Shown: positions 1 to 10,197, counted from the stretch's first letter. The stretch: DNA of 64,000 bases from Centroberyx gerrardi (GCF_048128805.1 NC_136010.1:28259980-28323979), one strand, 5' to 3'. Made by a program: numbers and translations. Notes: generated by a model not told the origin, from the letters alone.

Positions 1-924
1 TCACTAAAAGAAAACTGAAATAAAAATTGAAAACTATATAAAAATAAAAAAAGGCTAAAAAAAAAAACAGGCTGATTTATACAGATAGGCCCTGAGCTAA
101 CATGGCAGCCATTTATTCCCTGTGTATTTTGCATTATGCTGTTTAACGCCTCTACAGTCCTCAAGGAACAGAACAGAAATCTGCCCATCTGCATGGGACA
201 TTTCATTTTGTTGTCACTGGTTATGATTATGACCTTGCTTTAAAGTGCATTTGTTAATGTCAACTTTCAACATCACTCTGGACAGGAGTGTCTGCAGACT
301 GCCAAAAATGTAAAGTAAAATGTAAATGGGTTGTATAGCGATTGGAGTGGTGTTACATAGAAGATGAAATTAAGAGTAGACACTGCAATAAATCTGCCTT
401 GTGTTGTTTACATCTGATTCTGGGGACTTGTTCTTTAAAAAAAATTGAATTGTTTAATTGGGATGCCTGGCTGGCTTCCTAAATGTGCTGCAGTGCAATG
501 CAGTCTGTAGCAGAATGTGGGGATGCAGCACAAAGGCTTCACAAGTTAGTTGTGATGTTTAAGGTGATTGATGGAAGCAATTTAGCCAAATGGTCCTTTT
601 TGAATTCACTGGGCTTATCAGGGGGTTTTCCACCTCTGCTGCTAACAAACTGATGCTGGTTCTATAGCTGGACTGCTGACCTGTTGCATGAGGGACTTAA
701 CCCCAGCATGACAGCAAGCTGGCAAAAGCGTTTGTTATTGTTCACTTACAGCAGGTGAGCAGAGAACTAATGAGCTGCACCTGTGGACTCATTAAGAGAG
801 GCAGAAATACTGCTGCAACAACGGATACAGATGAAATCCTTGTACCGCCGCATGTTAATTTGGGGGGGAAAAATATCTTTTCAGCTTTTGTATTTCAACA
901 GAAGGTAATTCATAATGCAGGTAC
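1..924. other. nphp4 intron 2 (partial), no recognised feature
   Basis: AT-rich non-coding sequence downstream (minus strand) of nphp4 exon 2. No exon resembling the next NPHP4 segment is visible on the minus strand. Short open frames here look random. Confidence 0.6.
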
Positions 925-1913
925 CTCGTTAAACAGTATCTTGTGGTTGCTTTTCATCCTCTGGGGTGAGCTCCTCCATGTTTTTCCGAAGAAGTGCTGG
1001 TGATTTCTGTCAAAAAGAGTCACGCGCAGCTGGTACGTCACACCTGGTTCCCCCTCTGAAACCTCCTGTGTGTAAAAAAGGGAGACACCCAGAATAGAAA
1101 AGTCACCGTTAACCCAAGAAAGTAACGACAAAACACTGAAAACTCTGACAGTTTAATGGTAGAACTTGACTTGTGACCTTGCACAAATAAATAGGATCGT
1201 CACATCGGCGTAAATCTACTACACCAAACAGCGCTTATATCAATAAAATGTCAACTTCTATAATTGGTTCGCTTCTTATTTCCAGAATCCCGTTCCACAA
1301 AAATAAACAGTGAATTGAGGTAGTAAGCAGTGTGAAGCAATTCTAAATGTTCGTATCTAAATAAATAAAGTGCTGTTTGGTGCATTATCTCTATGCCGAA
1401 TTTACCAGAGGACCCTAAATATTCGTATAGGTGGTCTACGAGGTGTGTACGTTTGGCAATAAGCAAGGTCACATTAAATTGACAGATTTCTGAATGGAGT
1501 TTGGCGGGACGTGCTCTCCAGGCAAGACGGCGCAAATGAACACCTTCAATTTAACATCAGTCTAAAGTGGTGGTTAACTCTGTTCCACAAAATAATTAGG
1601 TGTGTACACTGAATTTGGGTGGGTTTAACCTCCACTACACCCATGCAATAGCATACTTTAGGAAACCTACAGAAGGCTAAAGCAAGCTAGGCTCGGTCCC
1701 AGTCTTTCTTTCACTCTAACAGCAAGCTAACAGTAGCTGTGAACCGACAGTCACCTGCTGCAGGTGAGCTCCTGTCAGCCGGGTGAGGCTGATCTGGAAG
1801 CCGTGGGACTGGGTGAGGTGGGTCTCTGCAGCCAGGCGGACTGTCTGGCTGTGCGGGGGAACCAGCCGGCCTCTCTCAAACACTCCTCTCCAGCCGTCCG
1901 TCACGGAGGACAT
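925..1913 (-). CDS. nphp4: nephrocystin-4, first two coding exons (partial)
   Basis: Nephrocystin-4 is a scaffold of the ciliary transition zone that works with NPHP1 and RPGRIP1L; in humans its loss causes nephronophthisis. Two minus-strand exons are visible: 1755..1913 (53 codons, starting at ATG 1913) and 925..1065 (47 codons), both phase 0 with GT donors and AG acceptors. The joined 100 residues align with the human N-terminus as I remember it: VFERGRLVPPH against IFTQNVLVPPH, and LRVTLFDRNHQHFFGKTW against LRVSFFDVTYRHFFGRTW. The start matches the human position; an in-frame ATG further upstream (1934) is possible but less conserved. About 1,300 further residues must lie left of the window, since I see no third exon in 1..924. 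A foldback repeat occupies intron 1. Confidence 0.92.
1125..1530 (+). repeat. foldback element, copy A (nphp4 intron 1)
   Basis: Two inverted arms flank a short AT-rich centre. The right arm carries ATGCCGAATTTA, CTACGAGGTGTGTACG and GGAGTTTGGCGGGACG. The left arm carries the reverse of the same signals (CTGACAGTTTAATG, TCGGCGTAA, ACACCAAACAGC). The centre shares CAATAAA and AATTGGTTC with the copies at 60.6 kb and 62.6 kb. Ends are approximate and I cannot name the family. Confidence 0.6.
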
Positions 1914-2288
1914 GCCTTCTACTGGTAACATATATTCTGGGTTTAACAGAGAACTGTGCGTAGCATTGAAAAAAGTTCCCAAAAGTTGTCCAAAACAGAG
2001 TCATTAAACTGAAAATAGGCTTTCTTCCCCGTTCAGATTTTCAAACCCGCGGCCGCCATATTGAAGTTGGATATTTTGTAAACGGGTGTTAGCAGAATAA
2101 AACAATTATTTTATCAAGAGTGTTTCAACAATAAAATTATTCTATAGTATATATTGAATATATAGAATCATGCTTCATGCTTTGAGTCGCATTAAGCTGC
2201 AACAGAACCTCTTATTTAACTTTACAATAGTGGTACGTAACCCCCGGCCCCTCTCATTTGGTATGTCCCATCCCACGGCGTTGCATCA

Positions 2289-2302
2289 GTTGCTATGGTA
2301 AT
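2289..2302 (+). promoter_or_regulatory. candidate X-box (RFX site) upstream of nphp4
   Basis: GTTGCTATGGTAAT fits the RFX X-box pattern GTNRCC-N(0-3)-RGYAAC with one mismatch in each half. It lies about 375 bp upstream of the nphp4 start codon. RFX factors drive many ciliary genes, so the position is plausible, but a single motif match is weak evidence. Confidence 0.4.
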
Positions 2303-2479
2303 GTTCACGTTGCTATGCAGTTCTTCTCTGAACGTGTTCCAGAGTATAAAAAAAACTAGAAGATCCCCGGGAAATAAGTATCGCCATCTAGTGACTCCAC
2401 ATTACTATGGGGGTTCAAGCCACCAATTTCTCAGTATAGCCTATAGAATATAATATAATACTTCCATGGGCTGAACTGG

Positions 2480-2562
2480 GTTTTGCATTGACCAGCGGAG
2501 GGCAGTAACGCGCATTGAAGCGTCTAAACTGCCCTAAATCCTACAAGAAGAAGAAGACAGTT
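2480..2562 (+). mobile_element. LINE 3'-tail relic 1
   Basis: GGAGGGCAGTAACGC, then CTGCCCTAAA and a final (GAA)n. This is the same layout as the tails at 10085..10169 and 61900..61975. It lies about 570 bp upstream of the nphp4 start. Only the end of the element is recognisable. Confidence 0.45.
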
Positions 2563-3230
2563 GTATAGTTGAATACATCCATGGTGATCAGAGTAATACT
2601 TGCATGGATCACAACAGCTTTAGATTCCCAAAAGTAAGGGGAAGTTGAAAAGAAAATCAGTAGATGCGTAGTTCAAATAACCTAATATCTGAAGAGGGAA
2701 GAAGAGGAAGAGAGAAAACAAATATGGGTCACTTGGGAGTGTTCAGGTGTTCAGAGGATACACTGAAGATGCTTTGAGTGTAGGCCCTACTGTTTAATTT
2801 TGGATGAAATGAGGAGAGCATCAGTTAAATCTGGGTGAACCTCACATGGGAGAGATGAGACTTGTTATATAATGTTGAAGCATTTCTGTGAAAACAGATT
2901 AAGAAAGGTATTGAGTTTGTACAACAGGCTATGGCAGGAGGGAAATCCTATTATTTGTCTTGAATATTAAGTCATGAAAGCACAAGTAAACAAAGAGTCA
3001 GTGGTTGCTGATCACTAATAGGAATAGGAACTAATAGGAAGTAATAGAACTAAAAGGAGCAGAACTATCCGACAGCTATATAGTAGATAATGGAACACCG
3101 TAGGGAAGCATAGTTAGTTCTCTTCTGTTCTCGATTATGATTAATGATGTCTTTTTTGAAATTGCATGTGAACAACAAGATCAGTGTTTCAAGGTTGAAA
3201 TGTATAAACTACATCAACTTGGCTTATTTG
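2563..3230. other. intergenic, nothing recognised
   Basis: AT-rich sequence between nphp4 and the first repeat block. No exon with convincing splice sites or long frame, and no RNA gene, was seen. Confidence 0.5.
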
Positions 3231-3293
3231 TATGGAGGACCATATTAGTCATAATTAAATAAATAAATATGTGTCAGTAAAATAAATAATTAC

Positions 3294-4147
3294 CAGTGTT
3301 GGGCAAGCTACTTGGAAAATGTAGTGAGCTAAGCTACCAGTTACTCTACATTAAATGAAGCTCCACTACATTGAAGCTATCCCTCAGAGAAATGTAGCTA
3401 GCTAAGCAACAAGCAACATGGCAAAAGTAGTTTGCTACATCAAAGCTACTTTTTTTTTTTTTTTACATTGAACCAACTTGCCAAAATGCCATGCCAAATC
3501 AATGTTATCTCAGTGATCAAGAAAAACTGTCAGTCAAACAAATAGGCAGCAAAAAAATGTTCAGTTCAGTTGTTTATTATAAAACACAAAAACAAACAAA
3601 CAAAAAAACGTGCTCCACATAATAACATAAAGCAAACTGTTGTATGTTCATCTATGTTCATTTGTGTGTGTGTGTGTGTGTGTGTGACATTTGATAGATA
3701 AAGCTGTGGAGACTTACTTTAACAAACTCTTAACTCAACTCAAACCACAGTAGCAAAAGAATAAAGACCTGACGCATGTTAACTGTATTCCCCTGCACCA
3801 GAGACGCCGCAGGCATCAGCCCAAGAATTGGTAAGTGATGTCACCGTCATACGGAAGTGCTTCCGTCGGCTACACAGACACAGTTCCTCCGTGCATGGCG
3901 CTGGCTTCACGTACCTATCCTTAGTTTTATTCCAGACCACAACAGAAAGCTCCGCTGCGCTTGAGCTTTAGAAATGCCTGGGAGAATGTAGCTTTTGTGG
4001 ACGCTACCGCACTATTTGATCAATAAAACAGCTTCGCTACTGAAAACGCTATTTGATTCAAAAACAGCGACGCTACCACCACGCTACTGAGAAATGTAGT
4101 TAAACTAGTAGCGCCGCTACTTGTAGCGACGTTACTGCCCAACACTG
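3294..4147 (+). mobile_element. hAT-type non-autonomous DNA transposon
   Basis: Terminal inverted repeats CAGTGTTGGGCAAG at the left and CTGCCCAACACTG at the right. The flanking 8-bp duplication ATAATTAC lies at 3286..3293 and 4148..4155. An 8-bp duplication and CAGTGTTGGGC ends are typical of hAT miniature elements in fish. A (TG)n tract sits inside at about 3663..3686. No transposase frame is present. Confidence 0.88.
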
Positions 4148-4506
4148 ATAATTACATAAATAAATACAGAAATATATAATATCATCAGTAAATAAATTAA
4201 TAATTTATTGATTTTATTCTTTAATTTAAAAAAATCAATATTATTTCATAATTATGGTTTTCATAATAACAGGACTATATTTAGTTGTATTTTTATTTCA
4301 TAAAAACTTTTTTTATTTTTTCAAATGCTTTTATTTTCAATTACATGATGATATTAGTCAGAATTACATTTTTCAAAGTGGTTCTTTTATTTCCCTGTTT
4401 CTTTTTTCATTGCTCCTCTTTTTATTTCATAATGACTCTTCATTTCATAATGATGTGATGTAAATCTTAATGGTGCATCCCATTTCTTGTTTCAGATGTG
4501 GGAGGT

Positions 4507-4580
4507 TATGGAGGACCGTAACTGTTACGTAACAGTTACGTAACACTGTTACTGTTACGTAACAGTTACGGTCCTCCATA
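4507..4580. repeat. perfect 30-nt inverted repeat with 14-nt loop
   Basis: Arms 4507..4536 and 4551..4580 are exact reverse complements. Each contains GTAACTGTTACGTAACAGT, itself nearly palindromic. The structure sits at the right end of the interspersed repeat and 16 bp before the candidate start codon at 4597. Confidence 0.9.
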
Positions 4581-4596
4581 GGAGGTGAACATCAGC

Positions 4597-6011
4597 ATGA
4601 AAATGATGGTTATTGAGTTTTTAGCCCGAATCTTGCTGAACTCACCTGAAGCCAACAGTCCTTGTTTTCAGTAAGTCACAGTTATGAGATGAGATGAAAC
4701 TTGAATGATTTCCGTGGGGAAATTGTGTCTTTTCAGAAAATGTGTATTTCAACTCATTTTGAGCGACTCTCATCGACAGAGACCCTCAGATCATCGGTCT
4801 GGCTGACAAAGCCATCAGGAGCCTGATGGAGAAGCAGCAGCCCAGCTCCAGCCTCCTCGGCCCCCAGGAGGTGGTGATGCTGGTTGTGCCTAAAGTGCTG
4901 CAGGGCTTCTGGATTAATCCGGCGATACTCTCGCCCGTACCCCCGCTGCAGCTCAGCGACCTGGCCGTCGGACTCACGAAGGCCGTTGAGAATAAGCTCT
5001 CCGCCTCTCTGACCTCCACGGACCATCAGGCCGCCTTCTCCCGCCCCATCTGGGATGAGAAGGTCCTTTCTATCCAGAACAAGGTCAGAGAGAAGTACAC
5101 TCCAGACGTCCTGCTGGAGAAGCTGAAGCGCTTTGAGCCAGAGCTGCTGACCAGGATCGTTGACGTCACAGTGGGGGAAATCTGTGTGATGTTCGAGCCA
5201 CAGAAACAAGTGCTGACCACCAAAGAGGTAAGAAGATCTGCGCAGATGTATGATCGAGTAGCTGGATAAGATACTGTATAATAAAAAAGAAATTCAAACA
5301 GCTTCTCTCCCTCTTTAGGTGGAACTAGATGATTCCACCCAGCCAGCTGTAGTGGATGGAGCCGTGAACTCCACCCCCCTTGATGGAGATTTGAGCGAAG
5401 AGGCCGGCCTGAAAGAGGACACAACACCAAGCCCAGAAATGGACTCTGCTGTTGGTTCAGCTCCTGTGGTTCCTCTGAGCCTTCCTACTGAAGCCCCTGT
5501 GTTTCCTCAGAGCCTCGCTACTGAAGCTCCTGTGTTTCCTGTGAGCCTTCCTACTGAAGCTCCTGTGGTTCCTGTGAGCCTCCCTACTGAAGCTCCTCTG
5601 GTTCCTGTGAGCCTCCCTACTGAAGCTCCTCTGGTTCCTCTGAGCCTCCCAACTGATGCTCCTGTGGTTCCTGAAGCTCCTCTGAGCCTCCCTACTGAAG
5701 CCCCTGTGTTTCCTCTGAGCCTCCCTGCTGAAGCTCCTGTGGTTCCTGTGAGCCTCCCTACTGAAGCTCCTGTGGTTCCTGTGAGCCTCCCTACTGAAGC
5801 TCCTGTGGTTCCTGTGAGCCTCCCTGCTGAAGCTCCTGTGGTTCCTGTGAGCCTCCCTACTGAAGCTCCTATGGTTCCTCTGAGCCTCCCTACTGAAGCC
5901 CCTGTGGTTCCTCTGAGCCTCCGTACTGAAGCTCCTCTGGTTCCTCTTCACTTCTTCCATCGGCTGTTCCAAACACTGAGGAAAACAGCCGAGGAAACTG
6001 AGAGGGACTGA
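4597..6011 (+). CDS. uncharacterised 404-aa protein with C-terminal 11-residue tandem repeats
   Basis: I do not recognise this gene. Three exons join in phase: 4597..4670 (phase 2 end, donor GTAAGT), 4780..5227 (acceptor ATCGACAG, donor GTAAGA) and 5319..6011 (acceptor CCTCTTTAG). The total is 1,215 nt including TGA. The first exon has an in-frame stop upstream, so ATG 4597 may be the true start, though an acceptor (ATCAG at 4591..4595) could instead link to an unseen exon. Residues 1 to about 175 look globular and helical, with LADKAIRSLMEK, VVPKVLQGFW and LKRFEPELLTRIVDV. The rest is acidic, then 14 copies of SLPTEAPVVPV (one unit 14 residues), then a short basic end. A polyadenylation signal AATAAA at 6027..6032 follows the stop by 16 bp. 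Phase agreement and the poly(A) signal favour a real gene, possibly fast-evolving or part of a larger one. Confidence 0.62.
5478..5948 (+). repeat. 33-bp coding minisatellite (VNTR)
   Basis: Fourteen units of about 33 bp, one carrying 9 extra bases, all in frame and encoding variants of SLPTEAPVVPV. Units differ mainly at V/L/F/M and T/A positions. The complementary strand is also free of stops across the array. High unit identity suggests recent expansion and likely length polymorphism. Confidence 0.93.
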
Positions 6012-6026
6012 AATCCCACTGCAAAA

Positions 6027-6032
6027 AATAAA
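6027..6032 (+). terminator. polyadenylation signal AATAAA
   Basis: Canonical hexamer 16 bp after the TGA of the uncharacterised gene. Confidence 0.6.
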
Positions 6033-6149
6033 TTCAGTGTTACATTGCAATCAGTCCATGTCAGTCAATTTTTTTTTCATTTACTGTGAATTGATGCATT
6101 GTAAATTCAGAAATGATCATACAGGAATTGCATGATACATATACATATA

Positions 6150-6575
6150 CAGTCAACTCCAGAATTATTGTCACCCTTCATGAAAATGAGCAAAATTTAT
6201 TGTATAAAAAAATCTTTTTTTTTTTATTGATCTCAGAGTCCAGAAAATGTATTTCTTTCATCATTTCTTGTTTCACTGGGGTCAAAATATGAGGTTGCAC
6301 ACATGTAAAATCCATTTGTCATCCATCACTTTGTGGAAAATAAAAGAGCTTTCAACTCAGAAGAGACAGATAGTAAAATACCACTAGTCAGGGCAATAAT
6401 CAAAAAGTTGCACAGTTGAGTGGAATGCTGAGGTTATCAAGTGTCGAAATCAGTTAGACGCCTCCTCCATGTCAACAAGCTCTTTGGAAGGGTTGCAGGA
6501 AAGAAGCCCTTACTGAGTGCAACCCATAAACTGAAGCGCCTGAACTTTGCCAAGCATCACTGGAACTACAATTGA
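6150..6575 (+). mobile_element. Tc1-like transposon remnant
   Basis: Starts with CAGTCAACTCCAGAATTATT, a typical Tc1-like terminus. It ends in a segment (AGCTCTTTGGAAGGGTTGC, GAAGCCCTTACTGAG) resembling the transposase coding region of fish Tc1 elements. The reading frame is decayed and the right end is not found. Confidence 0.7.
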
Positions 6576-7440
6576 AAGAAATGGTTGCGGGAATCTTAAA
6601 TCTGATTGACTCCAGATTTAAGTTGTTATAGTTGTTGTGTTCTAGTGGTTAAAAGTTTTATTTTGGAGTGGAAAACGCAGAAATCGGACATGTAATGACC
6701 CGGAAGCGGTATATTTGTTTAAGTAGAAAATGGTGGTAAGTCTGTCTCATCTTAGCTCTTGCAGTGTTCCTGAACACTAATATGAAACCGTGAACAGAAT
6801 TTCTTTAAAAATGTAAAAGTTTATAGCCTGATATTATCGTTCTGAAGCAATTTTGCAAAACGCGATTGGCAGCCTCTCCTTCACAGTGATGGATTACCTT
6901 TACTGACTGAATTAAGTCTCCAGAGTTGTTTTCTATGCCGTTTGGAATTGATTGGGAGTGAAGGAGCCCGAGTGGTATGGCAAAACTGATTTTAAAATAT
7001 AAAATAAAAACAGTCAACATTAAAGGGTAAAATGTCAAAAATGAGCAAAAACTCAAATCACGCTGGAGCAAGCGCACAAGGTAGATTTATGCACCAGAGA
7101 CACAGAGATGATTTTCATATATTGGCTCCCCAAAAGTTGTGTAATCTTTAATGTGTTAATTACCAGTAACCTGATCCCAGTGTTTTGCTACAAAAATGAA
7201 GCTCTTCTCCCAGTCCAGATATGAAAGCTAAGACGGGTTTCATCCCCCAGGCAGTTCTAAAAAGATCCTAAGCCAAAGGTGGCACACTAAAGTAACAGTA
7301 AACTTTAACGTCCTCTCATTCCAAAGCAGCACATATAGCACAGGTAGTTAAGAGTTTAATATGGAAGATGGTTTATTAGAAAATCCACTAACTCCATGGA
7401 TCCAAGTGGACTCAAGTCAGAGGAAGCCGGGCTGTTTGTG
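6576..7440. other. intergenic; possible tiny first exon at about 6730
   Basis: Mostly unremarkable. At 6694..6738, CCGGAAGCGGTATA (ETS-like) is followed by ATGGTG and a good donor GTAAGT. The CGGAAGCGGTATA string also occurs just before the dffb start codon. I see no downstream exon to pair with it. Confidence 0.3.
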
Positions 7441-7454
7441 CCCAGTGCGCACTG

Positions 7455-7690
7455 CGGTGCCTAATTACCTCCGCAAGGAGGTTATGTTTTCGGTGCCATT
7501 TGTTTGTTTGTCTGTTAGCAGGATTACGGAAAAACTACTGGCCCGATTTTCATGAAACTTCGTGGAAGGGTGTAGCATGGGCCAAGGAAGAACCCATTAA
7601 ATTTTGGAGGGGATCCAGATCCGACTCACAAACAAGCAATAATAGCACGAACCTTGGCGGAGGTCTGCGCTCTCTGAGTGCCCTTCTAGT
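7455..7690 (+). repeat. old interspersed repeat (CGCAAGGAGGTTATG type)
   Basis: Contains CTCCGCAAGGAGGTTATG, AGCAGGATTACGGAAAAACT, CATGAAACTTCGTGGAAG, GGCCAAGGAAGAACCCATT and ends GAGTGCCCTTCTAGTT. I recall this as a repeat shared by many animal genomes. It has no coding capacity. Confidence 0.65.
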
Positions 7691-9050
7691 TATGGTATGC
7701 GCTCTTTATGCCGCAATATGGTGGTGTTCACATGTGCATTTGTACTACATAAAAATGACTAGTTATGAATGTACTTCGGTGAGACCTGTGCGTTGCTGGA
7801 TGGCATGGATCGATAGAGATCAGTGCGTGAAAATATCAGTCTGTTAAAAAAGTTGAAACTAGCGGGACTTTTGATAGAGGCCAGGTAAACAAACTAGCAA
7901 TCAGGTAAACTGCTTCAAAATGTTTCGAGACTCAGCAACCCACAGCAACTAGCCTAAACCTAGGTGGTTTCAGCTAAATTTGACAGATGCCAAATGTCCC
8001 ATGATTGGCTTGTACACCAGGCAGTAGGCTAGAAGTCATACACATGTACAGGATCCTTGCTGCAGCCAGTGGACATTCACTTACCAGGAGATCAGTGATT
8101 TTACCTATAGCAGGTAAGTCAATGCATGAATTAAATGTTTTGTTTTGATTGGGATTTCCATTCATTGGTTTGAGATGCAAGGTAAAACAGACAGGCAACT
8201 CTCAGTTGACTAAATGTCAAACGAAGGCTTAAGCAGGTAGTTTCATCAAGAATAGTCTTGAGAACTTCACAGAGAGGGATGCCATGGTCACATTGAAAAA
8301 AACGAGGATTACTATGAAAATCCTGACTAGAGTTAGCCTAACAAATCAATGTTGAATTGAACTCTTCCTACCTGCTCCATCAGGTTCTGCTGGAGAAGAA
8401 CAGGAGCTCCCAGCACTCTGCTCTGCTCAGACTGGGGGCTTCGGTCCGGGTCTGGGCTCCTCAGACAGACAGGACAGAGAGGACAGATCTCCAGGAGGTT
8501 TCACAAAAAACCTCTAGCTCACTGCACGCACGCACACATACACACAGAAGAAACCAGGTCGACATCAGTGGGGTAGAGTCATACTATATGACAGTAGAGC
8601 TACAGTAAAAATACTAGAGTTGTAGAATAGAACGGAATCGTAGTAGAAGACAGTAACGTCTGTCATGGTAGAAGGTATTAATCAATACAAGAATCAAAGC
8701 ACTCAATAGAGCCAGGAAGTAGCCTAATAATCTCCCTAGTTAACTGTTAATAATGAGGGTCGATGACAGATGTTGGGCCAAGAAAAATTACCCAAAATTG
8801 ACATCCATAGTAGGAATCATAGGTAGGAATGCATGCTAAACATAGCTAGAGTTAGCAAACAATTTCCCTACAATTACCTGTTAGCTGTTAGCTGAGTGTA
8901 GCTGAAATGCTGGGTGCTTTTGGCAGCTGTCGGGATTCCCGCGGTGTCAGGTCCTTATCCAGGTGCTGATAATATATTATTAAAGTAATATTTCGACTTT
9001 TTTCTCAAAATTACCACTTTATTCTCATAATATTATGATTTTTTTAACGC
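7691..9050. other. intergenic, no confirmed gene
   Basis: Low-complexity and unique sequence. The stretch 8384..8510, after a fair acceptor (GCTCCATCAG), reads VLLEKNRSSQHSALLRLGAS and onward in an open frame, but no donor or partner exon is evident, so it is not called. Around 8985..9050 lies an AT-rich ATTCTCATAATATTATG repeat-like block. Confidence 0.4.
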
Positions 9051-9159
9051 CATTTGGCCCATGGGGCAAGACCTGCCTCAGAGCCAGGAAAAATAATAGA
9101 TTGCAAAGGATTACCCAATCAGCAAATAGATCCCGCCCCATTCACTTTGATTGACAGAC

Positions 9160-9531
9160 GGCTGAGACATTATGAAAAGTGACATTATGAAATGAAAAGT
9201 GTTATTATGAAATAAAGAGGAGCAATGAAAAAAGAAAAAGGGAAATAAAAGAACCACTTTGAAAAATGTAATTCTGACTAATATCATAATGTAACTGAAA
9301 ATAAAAGCCATTTGAAAAATAAAAAAAGTTTGTATGAAATAAAAATACAATTAAATATAGTCCTGTTATTATGAAAACAATAATTATGAAATAATATGAT
9401 TTAATAATTTTAAAATTAAAGGAAAACAATCAACCAATTATTAATTTATTTCTGTATTTATTTCTGTAATTATTTATTTCACTGACACATTTATTTATTT
9501 AATTGTGACTATTTTGGTCCTCCATATATTT
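9160..9531 (-). repeat. AT-rich interspersed repeat, copy 2 (inverted, uninterrupted)
   Basis: Reverse-complement match to 3232..4500. Its GTAATTAT site, where copy 1 carries the hAT element, is intact and single. It ends with GGTCCTCCATA at about 9521..9531. Confidence 0.75.
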
Positions 9532-9534
9532 GGG

Positions 9535-10169
9535 TTCCTGCCCTTATTGGAACAGAAGGAAATGAAGATGTATGCTGCTGTTAAACATGCTGTTAAAAGA
9601 AATGAAACTGACATAGGCCTATCAGTAGCACTGAGTAAAGCAGAAGCAGAGGGGATCATTTGGCGGATGGTAAATCAGAAATGGCAGGAATAGCGGGATC
9701 AAAAGAGATCAAAGGGAGACGTGTGTACACCATGCAAAATACAGTTGGCATAGTAAATAGAAGGATGAGAAATAGAAAGGAGGAAGTCATTATTTCAAGA
9801 TTACAAATAGGGCACAGCAGACTAAACCAAACATTGCATAGTACTGGAAACATCCGACAGGAAAATGTGATTATTGTGGAGAGGAGGAATCAGTGGAGCA
9901 TGCTGTTATTAGATGTCAGACATATCAGAGAGGAAGGCAGCTGATTACAGAGTTAAGACAAGCTGGAAAACAAGAGTTTGAGTTAATAGGGATATTGAAC
10001 TGTACCCATAGCAGTGTGGATTGTAGAATATTATTTAAAGGAAACAATATTGTATAGAATGTAGGCTAGAATCCCTAGGCATATCAGAATTGCGGAAGAG
10101 GGCGGTAATGCACCATTTAACGTTGGATGTCAGCTGCCGTAAAACACCACAAAGAGGAAGAAGAAGAAC
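9535..10169 (+). mobile_element. LINE 3' end with RNase H remnant; tail relic 2
   Basis: Broken frames read GNEMKMYAAVKHAVKRNETD, ALSKAEAEGIIWRMVNQKWQE, EEVIISRLQIGHSRLNQTL, then in another frame CDYCGEEESVEHAVIRC. This matches the RNase H domain and CxxC-H-C end of RNase-H-bearing LINEs (I/Nimb-like, from memory). The 3' untranslated end GAGGGCGGTAATGCACC...GCTGCCGTAAAAC...(GAA)n stops 28 bp before the dffb start codon. 5'-truncated and frameshifted. Confidence 0.72.
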
Positions 10170-10197
10170 ATAATTGCTATTTCACGGAAGCGGTATA

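Larger units (their letters stand above)
3232..4580 (+). repeat. AT-rich interspersed repeat, copy 1 (interrupted by a hAT element)
   Basis: Begins TATGGAGGACCA and ends at the inverse motif GGTCCTCCATA. Its body, apart from the hAT insertion at 3294..4147, matches the reverse complement of 9160..9531. Both copies encode the same accidental frame (VFIITGLYL...QNYIFQSGSFISLFLFSLLLF) on opposite strands, which is a repeat signature and not a gene. Confidence 0.7.

Noticed and set aside
4254-4463. Hydrophobic 69-residue frame that recurs on the opposite strand at 9205..9429
   Set aside because: Conserved because both lie in copies of one AT-rich repeat; substitutions and an insertion show no coding constraint.
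5478-5948. CRISPR-like regular repeat array
   Set aside because: Units are directly adjacent, in frame and lack unique spacers; this is a coding VNTR in a eukaryote.
5457-6050. 197-residue minus-strand frame across the minisatellite
   Set aside because: Its repeats mirror the sense array; splice phase and poly(A) signal support the plus strand only.
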